In this document: positions 1-10,199 of the stretch, piece by piece | How the letters are laid out: the number at the start of each line of letters is the position of its first letter | How positions within the stretch are numbered: the first letter of the stretch is position 1 | NCBI GenBank assembly: GCA_022432975.1 | Contig: CM039502.1 | Coordinates: 71,322,573-71,386,572, forward strand | DNA length: 64,000 bases | Reading direction: 5' to 3' | Origin: Begonia masoniana | Taxonomy: Eukaryota > Streptophyta > Magnoliopsida > Cucurbitales > Begoniaceae | Made by a program: the position numbers and the translations under genes | The notes under the pieces: generated by a model | Told to the model about the DNA's origin: nothing | What the model saw: the letters and a program-made list of their open reading frames with translations, nothing else | The model's database searches: none

Positions 1-944
1 CGTTGACCAAGTTAAAAGAAAATTATAAAAACCTAACAGACCTAGCGCTTAAAAAAGAGGAGAAGGAGGCGGCATTCAGCAAATCCAGAGGCCGCGACTG
101 AGAGCACCACCGAGCGAATTCTTCGACGAGGAGGGGCGATCATTCTTCATAGTTTTCTTTTCCTTTCTTTTTAATTTCACTATTTAATTATGCAACTCTT
201 TATTATTACTGTTGTTTATTTTTCTAGCATGAACTAAACGTTTGTTCTAGGGTTTCGACGTAACTTTTCTATGATTGTTTATTTTTCTTAATTCAATTAG
301 TTAATTTTCTATTTCTGTTCTGTGTTGAGTAATCTATTCTGAACGTAATGCTTAGGTTTGATTGATCACCAAAACTAAGAACTTTAGGGTTGATTCGGGA
401 TGCGAGAGCGGAGAATTTAACCGTGCACTGAATAGTTTGCCATGAAAAGGATGTTAGGCTAGAGATAGCTAATGCGTTCATGTGGTAGTATAATTTATCA
501 TTCTTAATGTATTCAATTAATTCTCAGGATTAGAGACCGAGAGGTGATAATTCGTTAGTTGAATAAGTTTGTCTTTGCTCGAGTGAGATTGATAAATATT
601 TTCGTGAAATTGCCATCAACACATAGAAATAGGATTTAACTATTTGAATTAGGTCTGATAAATAGGATTAGCTAAGTGAAATCGGAACCCTGGATTTTCT
701 CATCATATAATCTTACTTCTTTATTTTTAAATCTTTTATTTAAATTGCTGCTTAATTTTATTTGAATTATTATTTTAGTTTTAAAATCTAAATCACAAAA
801 ATTATTATTTCTTTTCAAATTAAACTAAAATTTAGATACTCAATATTTAACATAATTATTCCTCGTGGGATCGACACTCGTACTTTTATATACACTTTAT
901 TACTTCTGCGACACGTGCACTTGCGTATACGATTTTTCGCAACA
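1..944 (+). repeat. 5' LTR (3' part only) of the Athila-like element
   Basis: Matches 6754-7697 base for base apart from about four differences (for example GACCAAG against GACCGAG near the start, TTATCATTC against TTCTCATTC, and one A more in the A run near 51). It ends in CA, 6 bp before the PBS. The 5' part of the LTR lies left of the window. Confidence 0.93.
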
Positions 945-950
945 AGTTTT

Positions 951-968
951 TGGCGCCGTTGCCGGGGA
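951..968 (+). promoter_or_regulatory. Primer binding site, tRNA-Asp type
   Basis: TGGCGCCGTTGCCGGGGA is complementary to the 3' end of plant tRNA-Asp and is the usual minus-strand primer site of Athila/Tat elements. It lies just after the LTR end at 944. Confidence 0.9.
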
Positions 969-1106
969 ATAAATTTTGTTAATCTTTGAATTATTTGATT
1001 TTAGTTTATATTTGAAATTTTATTTTATTTTTTTTTTATTATTATTTATTTATTTTATTTTATTTTATTGTAAGCTTAAATTGAATTATTTGCACATTGC
1101 AGGTGC

Positions 1107-3473
1107 ATGCGAAAATTAGGTACTGCCAACCTAATCCCTATCGATCTTGAAATTGAACGAACTTGCCGTAAAAATCGAAGGGAAACAAGACAAGCAATTA
1201 TGGCAGCTAATCAAAATGCAGATGATCAAAATGCTCACATACCACAGATGGTCGGGGTTGAGGCAGTCGAAAGAAGGACTTTGTTGGATTATGTTATGCC
1301 ATCCATGGACGGGATTCAATCAGCAATTCGGAAATCGGCTATCACATGCAATAATTTTGAAATAAAGCCGGGTACAATACAAATGATCCAACAGTATCAG
1401 TTTTGTGGTTTGCCTAACGAAGACCCCAAGGATCATATTGCTAGCTTCGTCGAGGTCTGTGATACTTTTAAATACCATAATGTCTCCGAGGATGCTATTA
1501 AGCTCAGGTTATTCCCCTTCACACTGAGAGATCGTGCAAAGAATTGGTTACACTCCTTACCTCCAGATTCAATTACAACATGGAATGATTTAGCACAGAA
1601 ATTTCTATCCAAGTTCTTTCCCTTTGAAAAGATGGCGAAACTCCGTAATGAGATCACCAATTTTGCTCAATTTGATGGTGAGACAATCTATGAAGCATGG
1701 GGCCGATTCAAGGAACTTTTACGAAAATGCCCCCAGCATGGTCTACCACAATGGATGCAAATACAGACATTCTTCATCGGCCTGTCAAGTTCTACACGGA
1801 CGCTTGTCAACTCAGCAGCTGGTGGATCACTATTATCTAAGACAGAAGTGGAGGCCTTTAACCTGTTAGAAGAGTTATCCCTCAATAATGATCAGTGCCC
1901 AGTTGAACGTCAGATTTTGAGGAGGCAGCCAAATACCCCAGAAATGGAAGCGATAAAAGCATTGACTACACAGGTTGCATCCCTCACTCAGCACATCCAA
2001 GGTAATCAAGCTCGAGTTAATGCAATTCATTCCCCGATCATACAATGTCATTGGTGCCAAGGACCACATGCTAGTGAAAACTGTCAGCAAGGGAACCAAA
2101 TGGCTAGCAATTCATCTGAACAAGCTCAATTTGTGGGAAATTATACTAGACCAACTTACCAGAATTCAGGGAATTATTTTAATGGGGGGCGCAACAATCA
2201 TCCAAATTTTTCATGGCAAAATCAGAACAACACCGTGCAATTACCTCAAGTGCCTCAGCAAGGACCACCAGTGCAAGAAAGGAAGGTTAATCTTGAAGAG
2301 TTAATTGCCAAAATGGGTGAGCGCACTAGTAATATGATTGCTGAAATGGGGGAGCACACCAATAAATTTATGGCTGAAACACGAACTACCTTGCAAAACC
2401 AGTCAGCCCAAATTCGAAGTTTAGAAACTCAAATGGGCCAGATGGCAGCTGCATTAAATGGTCGCCCACAAGGTGCATTGCCCAGTTCCACTGAAATCAA
2501 CCCCAGAGAACAATGCAATGCCATTACACTTAGGAGTGGAGCAGTGATTGAAAATTGTACCCAAGAAAATAAAAAAGTGGTCGCACATGACGGAGTGCAT
2601 TCGTCATCATCCGAGTCCACACCAAAGGATCAAGAGCTACAGGAAGCTCCACCCCACATCCCAAAGAAAATTATCCCAAAAGTCCCTTTCCCACAACGCC
2701 TGAAAAATGCAAATTTGGATAAGCAGTTTGAAAAATTCTTGAAAGTGTTCAAACAATTACACATCAACATCCCGTTCGCTGAGGCACTGGAGCAAATGCC
2801 TAAATATGCCAAATTTCTAAAAGATATTTTGTCTCATAAGCGTAAGATCGAAGACGGCAGTACGATCGCTTTGACGGAAGAATGCAGTGCTATTATTCAA
2901 CGAAAGCTTCCGCAAAAACTGAAAGACCCAGGAAGTTTCACTATTCCATGCGAAATTGGGGATTCTATATTTGAAAGGGCACTTTGCGATTTGGGAGCCA
3001 GCATTAACCTGATGCCTCTATCCATATTTCGGAAGCTTGGTATAGGTGAAGCAAAGCCCACAAGTGTAGTTCTGCAAATGGCCGATCGCTCTATTAAGCA
3101 TCCGTATGGGTTGATTGAAAATGTCCTTGTCAAAGTCGACAAGTTTATTTTTCCCGCGGATTTCTTGATTCTTGATATGGACGAAGACCGTGACATCCCA
3201 ATAATATTAGGTCGTCCATTTTTGGCAACAGGAGGTGCTATCATTGATCTTAGAAAAGGAGAGCTCAAATTGCAAGTTCACGATGACGAGGTGACATTCA
3301 AGGTGTATAAATCAATGAATTACCCCACAGCTAGCGATGAGCCAATTGATGATAATTTTTCAGTCAAAGAACTTCCGGCAATTGATAAGTTAGAAAAAGG
3401 GAAAAGAGTAAAGCCGTATTTTAACGGGATGTTTAAAAATGATACAACCATTATTCTCCGTGCACCAGATTAG
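1107..3473 (+). CDS. Gag-protease polyprotein of Athila-like retrotransposon
   Basis: Intact 788-residue ORF. The N-terminal part holds a Retrotrans_gag-type region (about residues 130-230; ends in the QTFFIGL segment), then a zinc-knuckle variant starting at C314 with spacing C-X2-C-X3-H-X4-C. A coiled-coil-like stretch of repeated MGE(R/H)T units (about 395-450) and an ITLRSG segment typical of Athila Gag follow. Near the C terminus is a retropepsin-like aspartic protease: the DLGAS active-site motif at 628-632 and the ILGRPFL motif around 702. The reading frame stops where reverse transcriptase would normally begin. The start at 1107 is the first ATG in frame; a second at 1200 (MAANQ) is a plausible alternative. 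The product would form particles and mature itself but could not copy DNA. Confidence 0.9.
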   Translation: MRKLGTANLIPIDLEIERTCRKNRRETRQAIMAANQNADDQNAHIPQMVGVEAVERRTLLDYVMPSMDGIQSAIRKSAITCNNFEIKPGTIQMIQQYQFCGLPNEDPKDHIASFVEVCDTFKYHNVSEDAIKLRLFPFTLRDRAKNWLHSLPPDSITTWNDLAQKFLSKFFPFEKMAKLRNEITNFAQFDGETIYEAWGRFKELLRKCPQHGLPQWMQIQTFFIGLSSSTRTLVNSAAGGSLLSKTEVEAFNLLEELSLNNDQCPVERQILRRQPNTPEMEAIKALTTQVASLTQHIQGNQARVNAIHSPIIQCHWCQGPHASENCQQGNQMASNSSEQAQFVGNYTRPTYQNSGNYFNGGRNNHPNFSWQNQNNTVQLPQVPQQGPPVQERKVNLEELIAKMGERTSNMIAEMGEHTNKFMAETRTTLQNQSAQIRSLETQMGQMAAALNGRPQGALPSSTEINPREQCNAITLRSGAVIENCTQENKKVVAHDGVHSSSSESTPKDQELQEAPPHIPKKIIPKVPFPQRLKNANLDKQFEKFLKVFKQLHINIPFAEALEQMPKYAKFLKDILSHKRKIEDGSTIALTEECSAIIQRKLPQKLKDPGSFTIPCEIGDSIFERALCDLGASINLMPLSIFRKLGIGEAKPTSVVLQMADRSIKHPYGLIENVLVKVDKFIFPADFLILDMDEDRDIPIILGRPFLATGGAIIDLRKGELKLQVHDDEVTFKVYKSMNYPTASDEPIDDNFSVKELPAIDKLEKGKRVKPYFNGMFKNDTTIILRAPD

Positions 3474-3515
3474 CAAGCGGCTTACAACGTCAAGCTGATG
3501 ACGCTAAAACAAGCG

Positions 3516-3540
3516 CTTGGTGGGAGGCAACCCACCCAAG
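3516..3540 (+). other. Stem-loop just after the gag-pro stop
   Basis: CTTGGTGGG and CCCACCCAAG pair into a 9-bp stem with one bulged C and the loop AGGCAA, 43 nt after the TAG stop. From general knowledge, similar GGGAGGCAACCC hairpins recur downstream of coding regions in plant Athila-type elements; a packaging or 3' RNA role is inference. Confidence 0.6.
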
Positions 3541-3626
3541 TATCCTTTTTAGTTTGCTATTTCAATTTTTGTTTGCATTAGTTTTGTTTATTTTTTTATT
3601 TTTATTTCATTTTATTAGTATTAAAT

Positions 3627-3661
<35 letters not shown>

Positions 3662-5260
3662 TTATAACCCATTTGTTATTTATTTTTATTTTTTGTTTTT
3701 ATTTTATTTCTTATCATTATTATTATTATTACTATTTTTTTTTATTTATGTTTTAGTTTCTTAAGTCATTTTATTTTCTCTATTTTCTTTATTTCTTGTC
3801 TTTTATTTTTATTTTTCTTTAAATAGGTTCCGATTAAGTCATTTTTTTATTTATTTTTTTATCATTTAATTTTTTCTTCTTTCTTACTGTTATTTTTAAT
3901 TTTCTTTAGTTTATTATTTTATTGTCTTTTATTTATTTATTGTTTCTTTTATGTTATTTATTTTTCTGCTTTTAAATAGGGTCCAATTTAGTTATCTTAA
4001 ATTCTGTTATTCATTTTATCATTTTATTTAATTTTAATTTTAATTTTTTTGTTATGTTATTTATTATTTTCTTTTCTTTATCTTCTTTTTCTTGTTCTAA
4101 GTAATTTTTAATTTAGATTAATTAGCCATTTATTTTCCTGAATTTATTTTTCCTTATAATTTTTATTTTCTTTTATTTTCCTTTATTTTATTTATTGTAT
4201 TCTGTTTCTATTTCTATTTTTTAATTCGTTCCTTTTATCTTTCTTTCTTTTTATTTTCTTCTTACTTAATTTTTTCTCTCGTATTTTCATTTCCCGTTTC
4301 AAGTATTTTCATTTTCGGTTTTTATTTCTTCATTTAGTTGTTTAAAAAAAAAAAAACAAAAAAAAACAAAAAAAAAAACAAAAAGAAACTCCTCTGCTCG
4401 ATTGCTCCTTCAACCGAAGCTCCACTACACTACTGCCGGGCCCCACAAGAGGTACACTATCCCCTTTCCTAATTTTTGTGTATGATTTATTCTTTACATT
4501 GAGGACAATGTTTATTTCAAGTTTTGGGGGGGTTTATTTGGATATTATTTTAAATTGATAAACATGTTTAGATTAGTAAGTCTGCTTAATATTTTGAATT
4601 TTATGGTATGATTATTTATTTCATTTGTTTAAAGTGTCGATGACTGCAACGTTGATTAATGCATGTTTCAACTTCTGAATAGATTCTGAGATAGTATGAT
4701 TTGTGATAGTAGCATTGATTGGAACTTAGGAAGTTAGACTTGTTTGTGTGGAATTGTTCATTCTTGTTTAAATTTAGCTGATAATGATATAAATTGTTGT
4801 CTTGAGATCGAGAGCCTAAACACAGTAAGGGAGTGCTTGAATGTAAACACTGAAAGGGAGTGAGCTCCAGTTAAAATTAGTGAGTGATTAGTGAGTATTA
4901 AATTGTTCTTGGTTTTACCCTGCATTCATGAATACAAATTATGATTTTTGCAGAAATAAGAGAATGACTTAGGCCATTTTTGGACCGTTTGAGCCTTTAT
5001 TGACATACCCTATTTGTGTCATTTAAATGACACCCTTAGTCTCCTATTTGAACCTTCATTTACCACTATTTTGTCAACCCTAACTTAGCCTACCCTAAAA
5101 TTATTTTGACTATCCTATTTATTGAGCACAGGGTTGTGGGTGCATATTATGGGGAGAGTTGGAGAAAGTAGTGGTGAGAATCAGAGCTAACTCTTTTGTC
5201 AATTGTCTAAGTTGTCAGTATTTTTGGATTTTATTTATTTTTCTTTTATGTTTTTCAGTG

Positions 5261-5355
<95 letters not shown>

Positions 5356-6062
5356 CAAAGTTAGTAGAAAGTTGAATTGTTCACTGGTAGTACAATTTTT
5401 ATGTGCTATTTAGTTTGTTGTTCTTATCATTATTTGTATTTTATGTTTGACATTGACAAAGGAGTTAGTTTTGAAAAATAGAGAGATAGACAAGTTTGGG
5501 GGGATTATTAAGTTAACTGATTAGAAAAGAATTCAAATGAGTGTAAGGAGTGAGGGTGGCATAAGGATGGATTGTGCTCTAGAGTTTCGCTTGAATCCAA
5601 AAATTTCCTACCTTATAACCCGGCCTTACATTACAAGCTTAATTAAAGACCTATCGACTTTTATTCTGTTTATTCACATGTGTTATTAGTGAATTATGGG
5701 CAAGACTGATGAACAATAAGAGTGAATGGAGTGACCCTGAGAGTTATTTTTATTACCCTTCTCATAAGACACAATTATAGATCTATCAGTTAAATGAGAA
5801 TGAGTTTGAGCACGAACACACACAAGAATTTCTGATTAAGTTTCTATCAATGTGATATCATGAGTGATATTATTGAAAGTGTTTATCTAGATAGTTTGTT
5901 TGCATGCAATTATCAAGCTGAGACGAAATGCTGCGAACTATGAATTAAATAATTTTACCATAGAAATTTGAAATGTTTTGTAGACTTTAATTTTTAATTC
6001 TTGAATAAATTTTGTTTGATTTTCTATGATTATTTGTGTTCGCTTGAGGACAAGCTTTCATT
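3541..6062 (+). other. Non-coding internal region of the Athila-like element
   Basis: No ORF of note on either strand. 3541-4340 is strongly T-rich with short TTTATT words and a 27-nt A run (3631-3657). 4350-4385 is A-rich. Two internal PPT-like tracts, CAAGTTTTGGGGGGG (4518-4532) and CAAGTTTGGGGGG (5491-5503), precede the terminal one. This space replaces the pol and env-like genes of a full element. Confidence 0.7.
5264..5353 (+). repeat. Homopolymer of 90 A
   Basis: Uninterrupted run of A inside the internal region. Such a length is unusual for genomic DNA; assembly length may be unreliable here. Confidence 0.9.
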
Positions 6063-6074
6063 CAAGTTTGGGGG
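6063..6074 (+). promoter_or_regulatory. Polypurine tract before 3' LTR
   Basis: CAAGTTTGGGGG followed by TGTGATAAG, the likely LTR start. It is preceded by TTGAGGACAA, as is the internal tract at 4518-4532. Confidence 0.8.
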
Positions 6075-7697
6075 TGTGATAAGTGTGTATTTTACGCACT
6101 TATTTATATTCTTTAATACTTGAAATGATAAGTTTTACTCAAGTGATTTGGAAGAATTTGACGAGATTTGCGTGAGTGTGCAGACAAGTAGGAACAGAAA
6201 GAAAATGTTGAAAATGTTGAATAAAGAAGAAGTGGCTATCGATCTCCAAACAATCTTGAGATCGGTAGCCATACATGAAGAGAATTGAAGGAAAAGTGGC
6301 GATCGATCTCCATGAATTCTTGAGATCGGTAGCCATACATGAAGAGAATTGAAGGAGAAGTGGCGATCGATCTCCATGAATTCACAGAGATCGATCGCCA
6401 CACACTATAATCACCACAGGAAGCAAGCAGCGATCGATCTCTATGAAGTCCAGAGACCGATCGCCAGCCAGTGAATTGCAATGCAGCGGCTGTCATTCAG
6501 ATTAAGCAACGATCGATCTCCATACAATCTAGAGATCGATCGCGACACATTTATTCGGATAAAGAACAGCAGCGATCAATCTCTACAATTACCAGAGACC
6601 GATCGCTGAGTTATAATACACAATACAAGCCATAGAAGAAGCAGCGACCGTGCGCCTTACAAAGACAGCGACCGATCGCTAACCAAATTACATATGGAAA
6701 GACAACGTGTTTTAATTCGAACCGTTGATCCGAAGCGAGATTAAATCCAAGCCGTTGACCGAGTTAAAAGAAAATTATAAAAACCTAACAGACCTAGCGC
6801 TTAAAAAAAGAGGAGAAGGAGGCGGCATTCAGCAAATCCAGAGGCCGCGACTGAGAGCACCACCGAGCGAATTCTTCGACGAGGAGGGGCGATCATTCTT
6901 CATAGTTTTCTTTTCCTTTCTTTTTAATTTCACTATTTAATTATGCAACTCTTTATTATTACTGTTGTTTATTTTTCTAGCATGAACTAAACGTTTGTTC
7001 TAGGGTTTCGACGTAACTTTTCTATGATTGTTTATTTTTCTTAATTCAATTAGTTAATTTTCTATTTCTGTTCTGTGTTGAGTAATCTATTCTGAACGTA
7101 ATGCTTAGGTTTGATTGATCACCAAAACTAAGAACTTTAGGGTTGATTCGGGATGCGAGAGCGGAGAATTTAACCGTGCACTGAATAGTTTGCCATGAAA
7201 AGGATGTTAGGCTAGAGATAGCTAATGCGTTCATGTGGTAGTATAATTTCTCATTCTTAATGTATTCAATTAATTCTCAGGATTAGAGACCGAGAGGTGA
7301 TAATTCGTTAGTTGAATAAGTTTGTCTTTGCTCGAGTGAGATTGATAAATATTTTCGTGAAATTGCCATCAACACATAGAAATAGGATTTAACTATTTGA
7401 ATTAGGTCTGATAAATAGGATTAGCTAAGTGAAATCAGAACCCTGGATTTTCTCATCATATAATCTTACTTCTTTATTTTTAAATCTTTTATTTAAATTG
7501 CTGCTTAATTTTATTTGAATTATTATTTTAGTTTTAAAATCTAAATCACAAAAATTATTATTTCTTTTCAAATTAAACTAAAATTTAGATACTCAATATT
7601 TAACATAATTATTCCTCGTGGGATCGACACTCGTACTTTTATATACACTTTATTACTTCTGCGACACGTGCACTTGCGTATACGATTTTTCGCAACA
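6075..7697 (+). repeat. 3' LTR of the Athila-like element
   Basis: Begins TGTGATAAG after the polypurine tract (6077 is an alternative start) and ends CGCAACA. About 1.62 kb. Its U3 part holds the palindromic GATCGATC array at 6228-6700. Confidence 0.88.
6228..6700. repeat. Tandem palindromic array in U3 of the LTR
   Basis: Units of roughly 60-75 bp carry GCGATCGATCTCYA on one side and AGAGATCGATCGC or a close variant on the other, so each unit can fold on itself. One flanking segment (CATACATGAAGAGAATTGAAG) recurs at least twice. The rest of the LTR is not repetitive. Confidence 0.85.
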
Positions 7698-8874
7698 ACA
7701 GATATGAACATAAAATAAACAATCAACATGCATACCATCAAGACCGAAATGGAATAACCTATAACAATTATAAACCTATCTACCCGACCAAAGCAATTTA
7801 AAACAAACAATCCATTGAGATCCTCGACGCTACATCGAAGTACGGTGTAGGCCAATCGGCCAGAGTATGTCACGAGAACTTACCTTGAGCGCGCTGAATC
7901 TCAAGCTTCGTCCACGGGAGTCGGTTACCTAAGGCAAATTTACAATATTGTCAATACTACGTATCTAAACTTCCAATTGTCCAATTTAATAAAATTCTTA
8001 ACTAAGGAACTTTCCTAAAGTTCTAACTTAACTAATCGAGACGTTTAAACGACCAATTCATACTCGATAGTTCAAAATCACAACTTACGAACTTTTCCCG
8101 AACATCCTTAAATTCTCAAATTTAACATTTTTCCACAATTCAATTTAACTTCGTCCAATAACGTTTAATACGTTCAATACGTCCTTAAACTATAACAACC
8201 TATCAATTTCGAATCCTAAATTTTGATTTTTAACGAAACCTAAACGAAACCCTAATTATTTCAACTCCATAGAAATCAAAATAAACACTCCAAGATTGTA
8301 GGTTCATACCTAGGGTAGCGAGAGGAGGAAGAATCACGAAGAAAACGAAACGAACAGAGCGCGAATCGGAGGAGAATCGCTCACGGCCGAGAGAGAAATC
8401 GCGAGGGAGAAGGTTCTGTTTCTCGCGGCCAGAGAAGAAAATGAAGAAGAAGAGAAACACTTATGATTTTATAAAATTGGTTTGATAGATTACCAAAATG
8501 CCCTTAGCTCTTGTTTCGTCCTTTATTTCGTTAATTAACTATCGATTCGGTTTCCTCAAACTTCCTTATTTCACCAATATGTCCAACTTATTATTTAGGA
8601 CTTAACAAAACTGTCCGTTCGCAGTTTGAGCTTCGTTTACTATTTTTACTACCACGTCCTTTATATTACGAGAAATGTAATTACTCGGAATATAGCGTTT
8701 AATCTCCGAAAATTCCCATAATTTTCTTAAAATTTCTATTAATCGTTAGGATCGAAATGACGCTTTTCGTTTGCGAAACTGATTTGATTTGATATATTTA
8801 CGAAAAATGCCATTATATGATAAAATAATAATATAATATATTAACTCCAAAATCCGTACAAGCCGGATATTACA
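7698..8874 (-). mobile_element. Part of an older TGTAATATCC-type LTR, split by the Athila-like element
   Basis: Read on the minus strand it starts TGTAATATCCGGCTTGTACG at 8874 and has the AAGGTAAGTTC segment (near 7880) that also occurs in the chromovirus-type LTRs at 43893 and 47762. Its other end lies left of the window because the Athila-like element inserted into it. Confidence 0.5.
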
Positions 8875-9850
8875 GATTATGTCGAACATCTCATGGATAT
8901 CGAAAGACTCCCAACCTTTAATGTTGATGGTCTTCGAATGCATCACTGAGATGTGTAACAGTTCCAACTCAAACTGCTCTCGACATATCTGATTGCGAAA
9001 TTCATTCGACAAGAACCCAGGCCGATTTCGTGGCACCTTTGGCATTGACAATGCCCAACATTCCATCGGGCCACCTTGTGCCGGACCTCCTTGTGACGTT
9101 GATGGTGCCCGACATTCCGTCGGCCCAACCTTTCATCTAATAACCAATCTCTCAGCCATTTTAGGAGGATTTTTAGGAATTTAGGCCGAATTTGTGATTT
9201 GTAGATTTTACATTTTTAGGCTCGGATTTGTATGATTTTGGATGAAAATTGAACGAAACAATTGAGAATGGAGAAATAAACAAGGTGGGGCATGAATCGA
9301 TCGGAATTTTTGAAAAAAAAAATGCAAAATGGCAGAGAGGATTCGGATTTTTAGGCTGTTATTCACGGGTTCTGGCGTCCGTTTCCTTATATATTGTCGG
9401 GGAACGGACAACCATTGTAGGGGTGGTGACCCTCCATTACCATCCCTAATTTTAACAATGGGTGACCGTGTTCTTAAAATGGTCGTCTGTTCCCGTCCCT
9501 GATGTTCAAATGAGCGGCCTTTTTCAGAACACGGCCGTCCGATCTCGTAATGCTCCGAGAACAGACGATCGTGTCTTGAAGACCGATCATCCATTTTTGA
9601 GTCTCGTGCACTGCACGTGGAGCAAACAGTCTTCACCCCCCTAATCGTCCGGCCAATCCGACATGTCCAGTGCCACGTAGGACTATACAGAATGGATGAC
9701 CATGGTTTTTAGATCGGCCGTCCGTGGAAAGCGAATGGACAGTGATCGGCCGTCCGGCAGGATTTGATTTGTTAGGTTTTTTGATAGTTTAAGGTTTGGA
9801 TTGTTAGGGTTAATAGTTTAGGGTTTAAATTAAAAAAAAAAAACTCATAA
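8875..9850. other. Unrecognised sequence with short ORFs
   Basis: No gene recognised. A minus-strand ORF of 106 codons (8746-9066) and one of 142 codons (9208-9636) have no motif I know. The 9380-9760 part repeats the word GGCCGTCCG and related GGACG/CGTCC words. Probably old repeat DNA. Confidence 0.4.
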
Positions 9851-9852
9851 TG

Positions 9853-9918
9853 TAATGATTTTACTAACAAGTAGCGTAGCCCGATTCTATTTTATGCTAC
9901 TTGTTTGTAAAATCATTA
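9853..9918. repeat. 66-bp hairpin with 23-bp arms
   Basis: Arms 9853-9875 and 9896-9918 pair at 22 of 23 positions around a 20-nt loop. Could be a tiny MITE or a small-RNA-like foldback; flanks are A/T-rich and show no clear TSD. Confidence 0.7.
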
Positions 9919-10199
9919 TATTATATATCAAATATAATAAAAAAAAAAATTTATAATCGAATATTGAACGAAACCATATGTCGCAAGATCAATGGACCCA
10001 ACTAAAAAAGAATTGAGGTCACTAAACTCTAACGATCTCTACATTAATACAGTAATTTAGAACTTGTGCTTCTCAACCCAACCCAACAAAGAATTCGGGA
10101 CATTGACAGGAATTCTAGTGCAAGGAACAAATCTTTAATTACAAAAAAAAAACAAAAAAAATGTAGTGGTAGAAATGTTCGTAGAGTTCAAATGGTAGA

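Larger units (their letters stand above)
1..7697 (+). mobile_element. Athila-like Ty3/gypsy retrotransposon coding only gag and protease (5' end cut by window)
   Basis: Two direct repeats (1-944 and 6754-7697) flank an internal region with a tRNA-Asp type primer binding site, one 788-codon ORF and a terminal polypurine tract. The gag type, the PBS and the long LTR (about 1.6 kb) fit the Athila/Tat branch of Ty3/gypsy. No reverse transcriptase, RNase H or integrase can be found between the ORF stop and the 3' LTR on either strand, so the element must rely on enzymes from elsewhere. The two LTR copies differ at only about three substitutions and one A-tract indel over 944 bp, so the insertion is recent. 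It landed inside the older LTR at 7698-8874. Confidence 0.9.

Noticed and set aside
5159..5413. 84-codon ORF with a long Lys tract
   Set aside because: Caused by the A90 homopolymer.
6135..6496. Three overlapping minus-strand ORFs with repeated WRSIATS-like text
   Set aside because: Produced by the palindromic GATCGATC array in the LTR, not a repeat protein.
9208..9636. 142-codon minus-strand ORF as a host gene
   Set aside because: No known motif, no intron or promoter support, and the sequence is made of repeated CGTCC/GGACG words.
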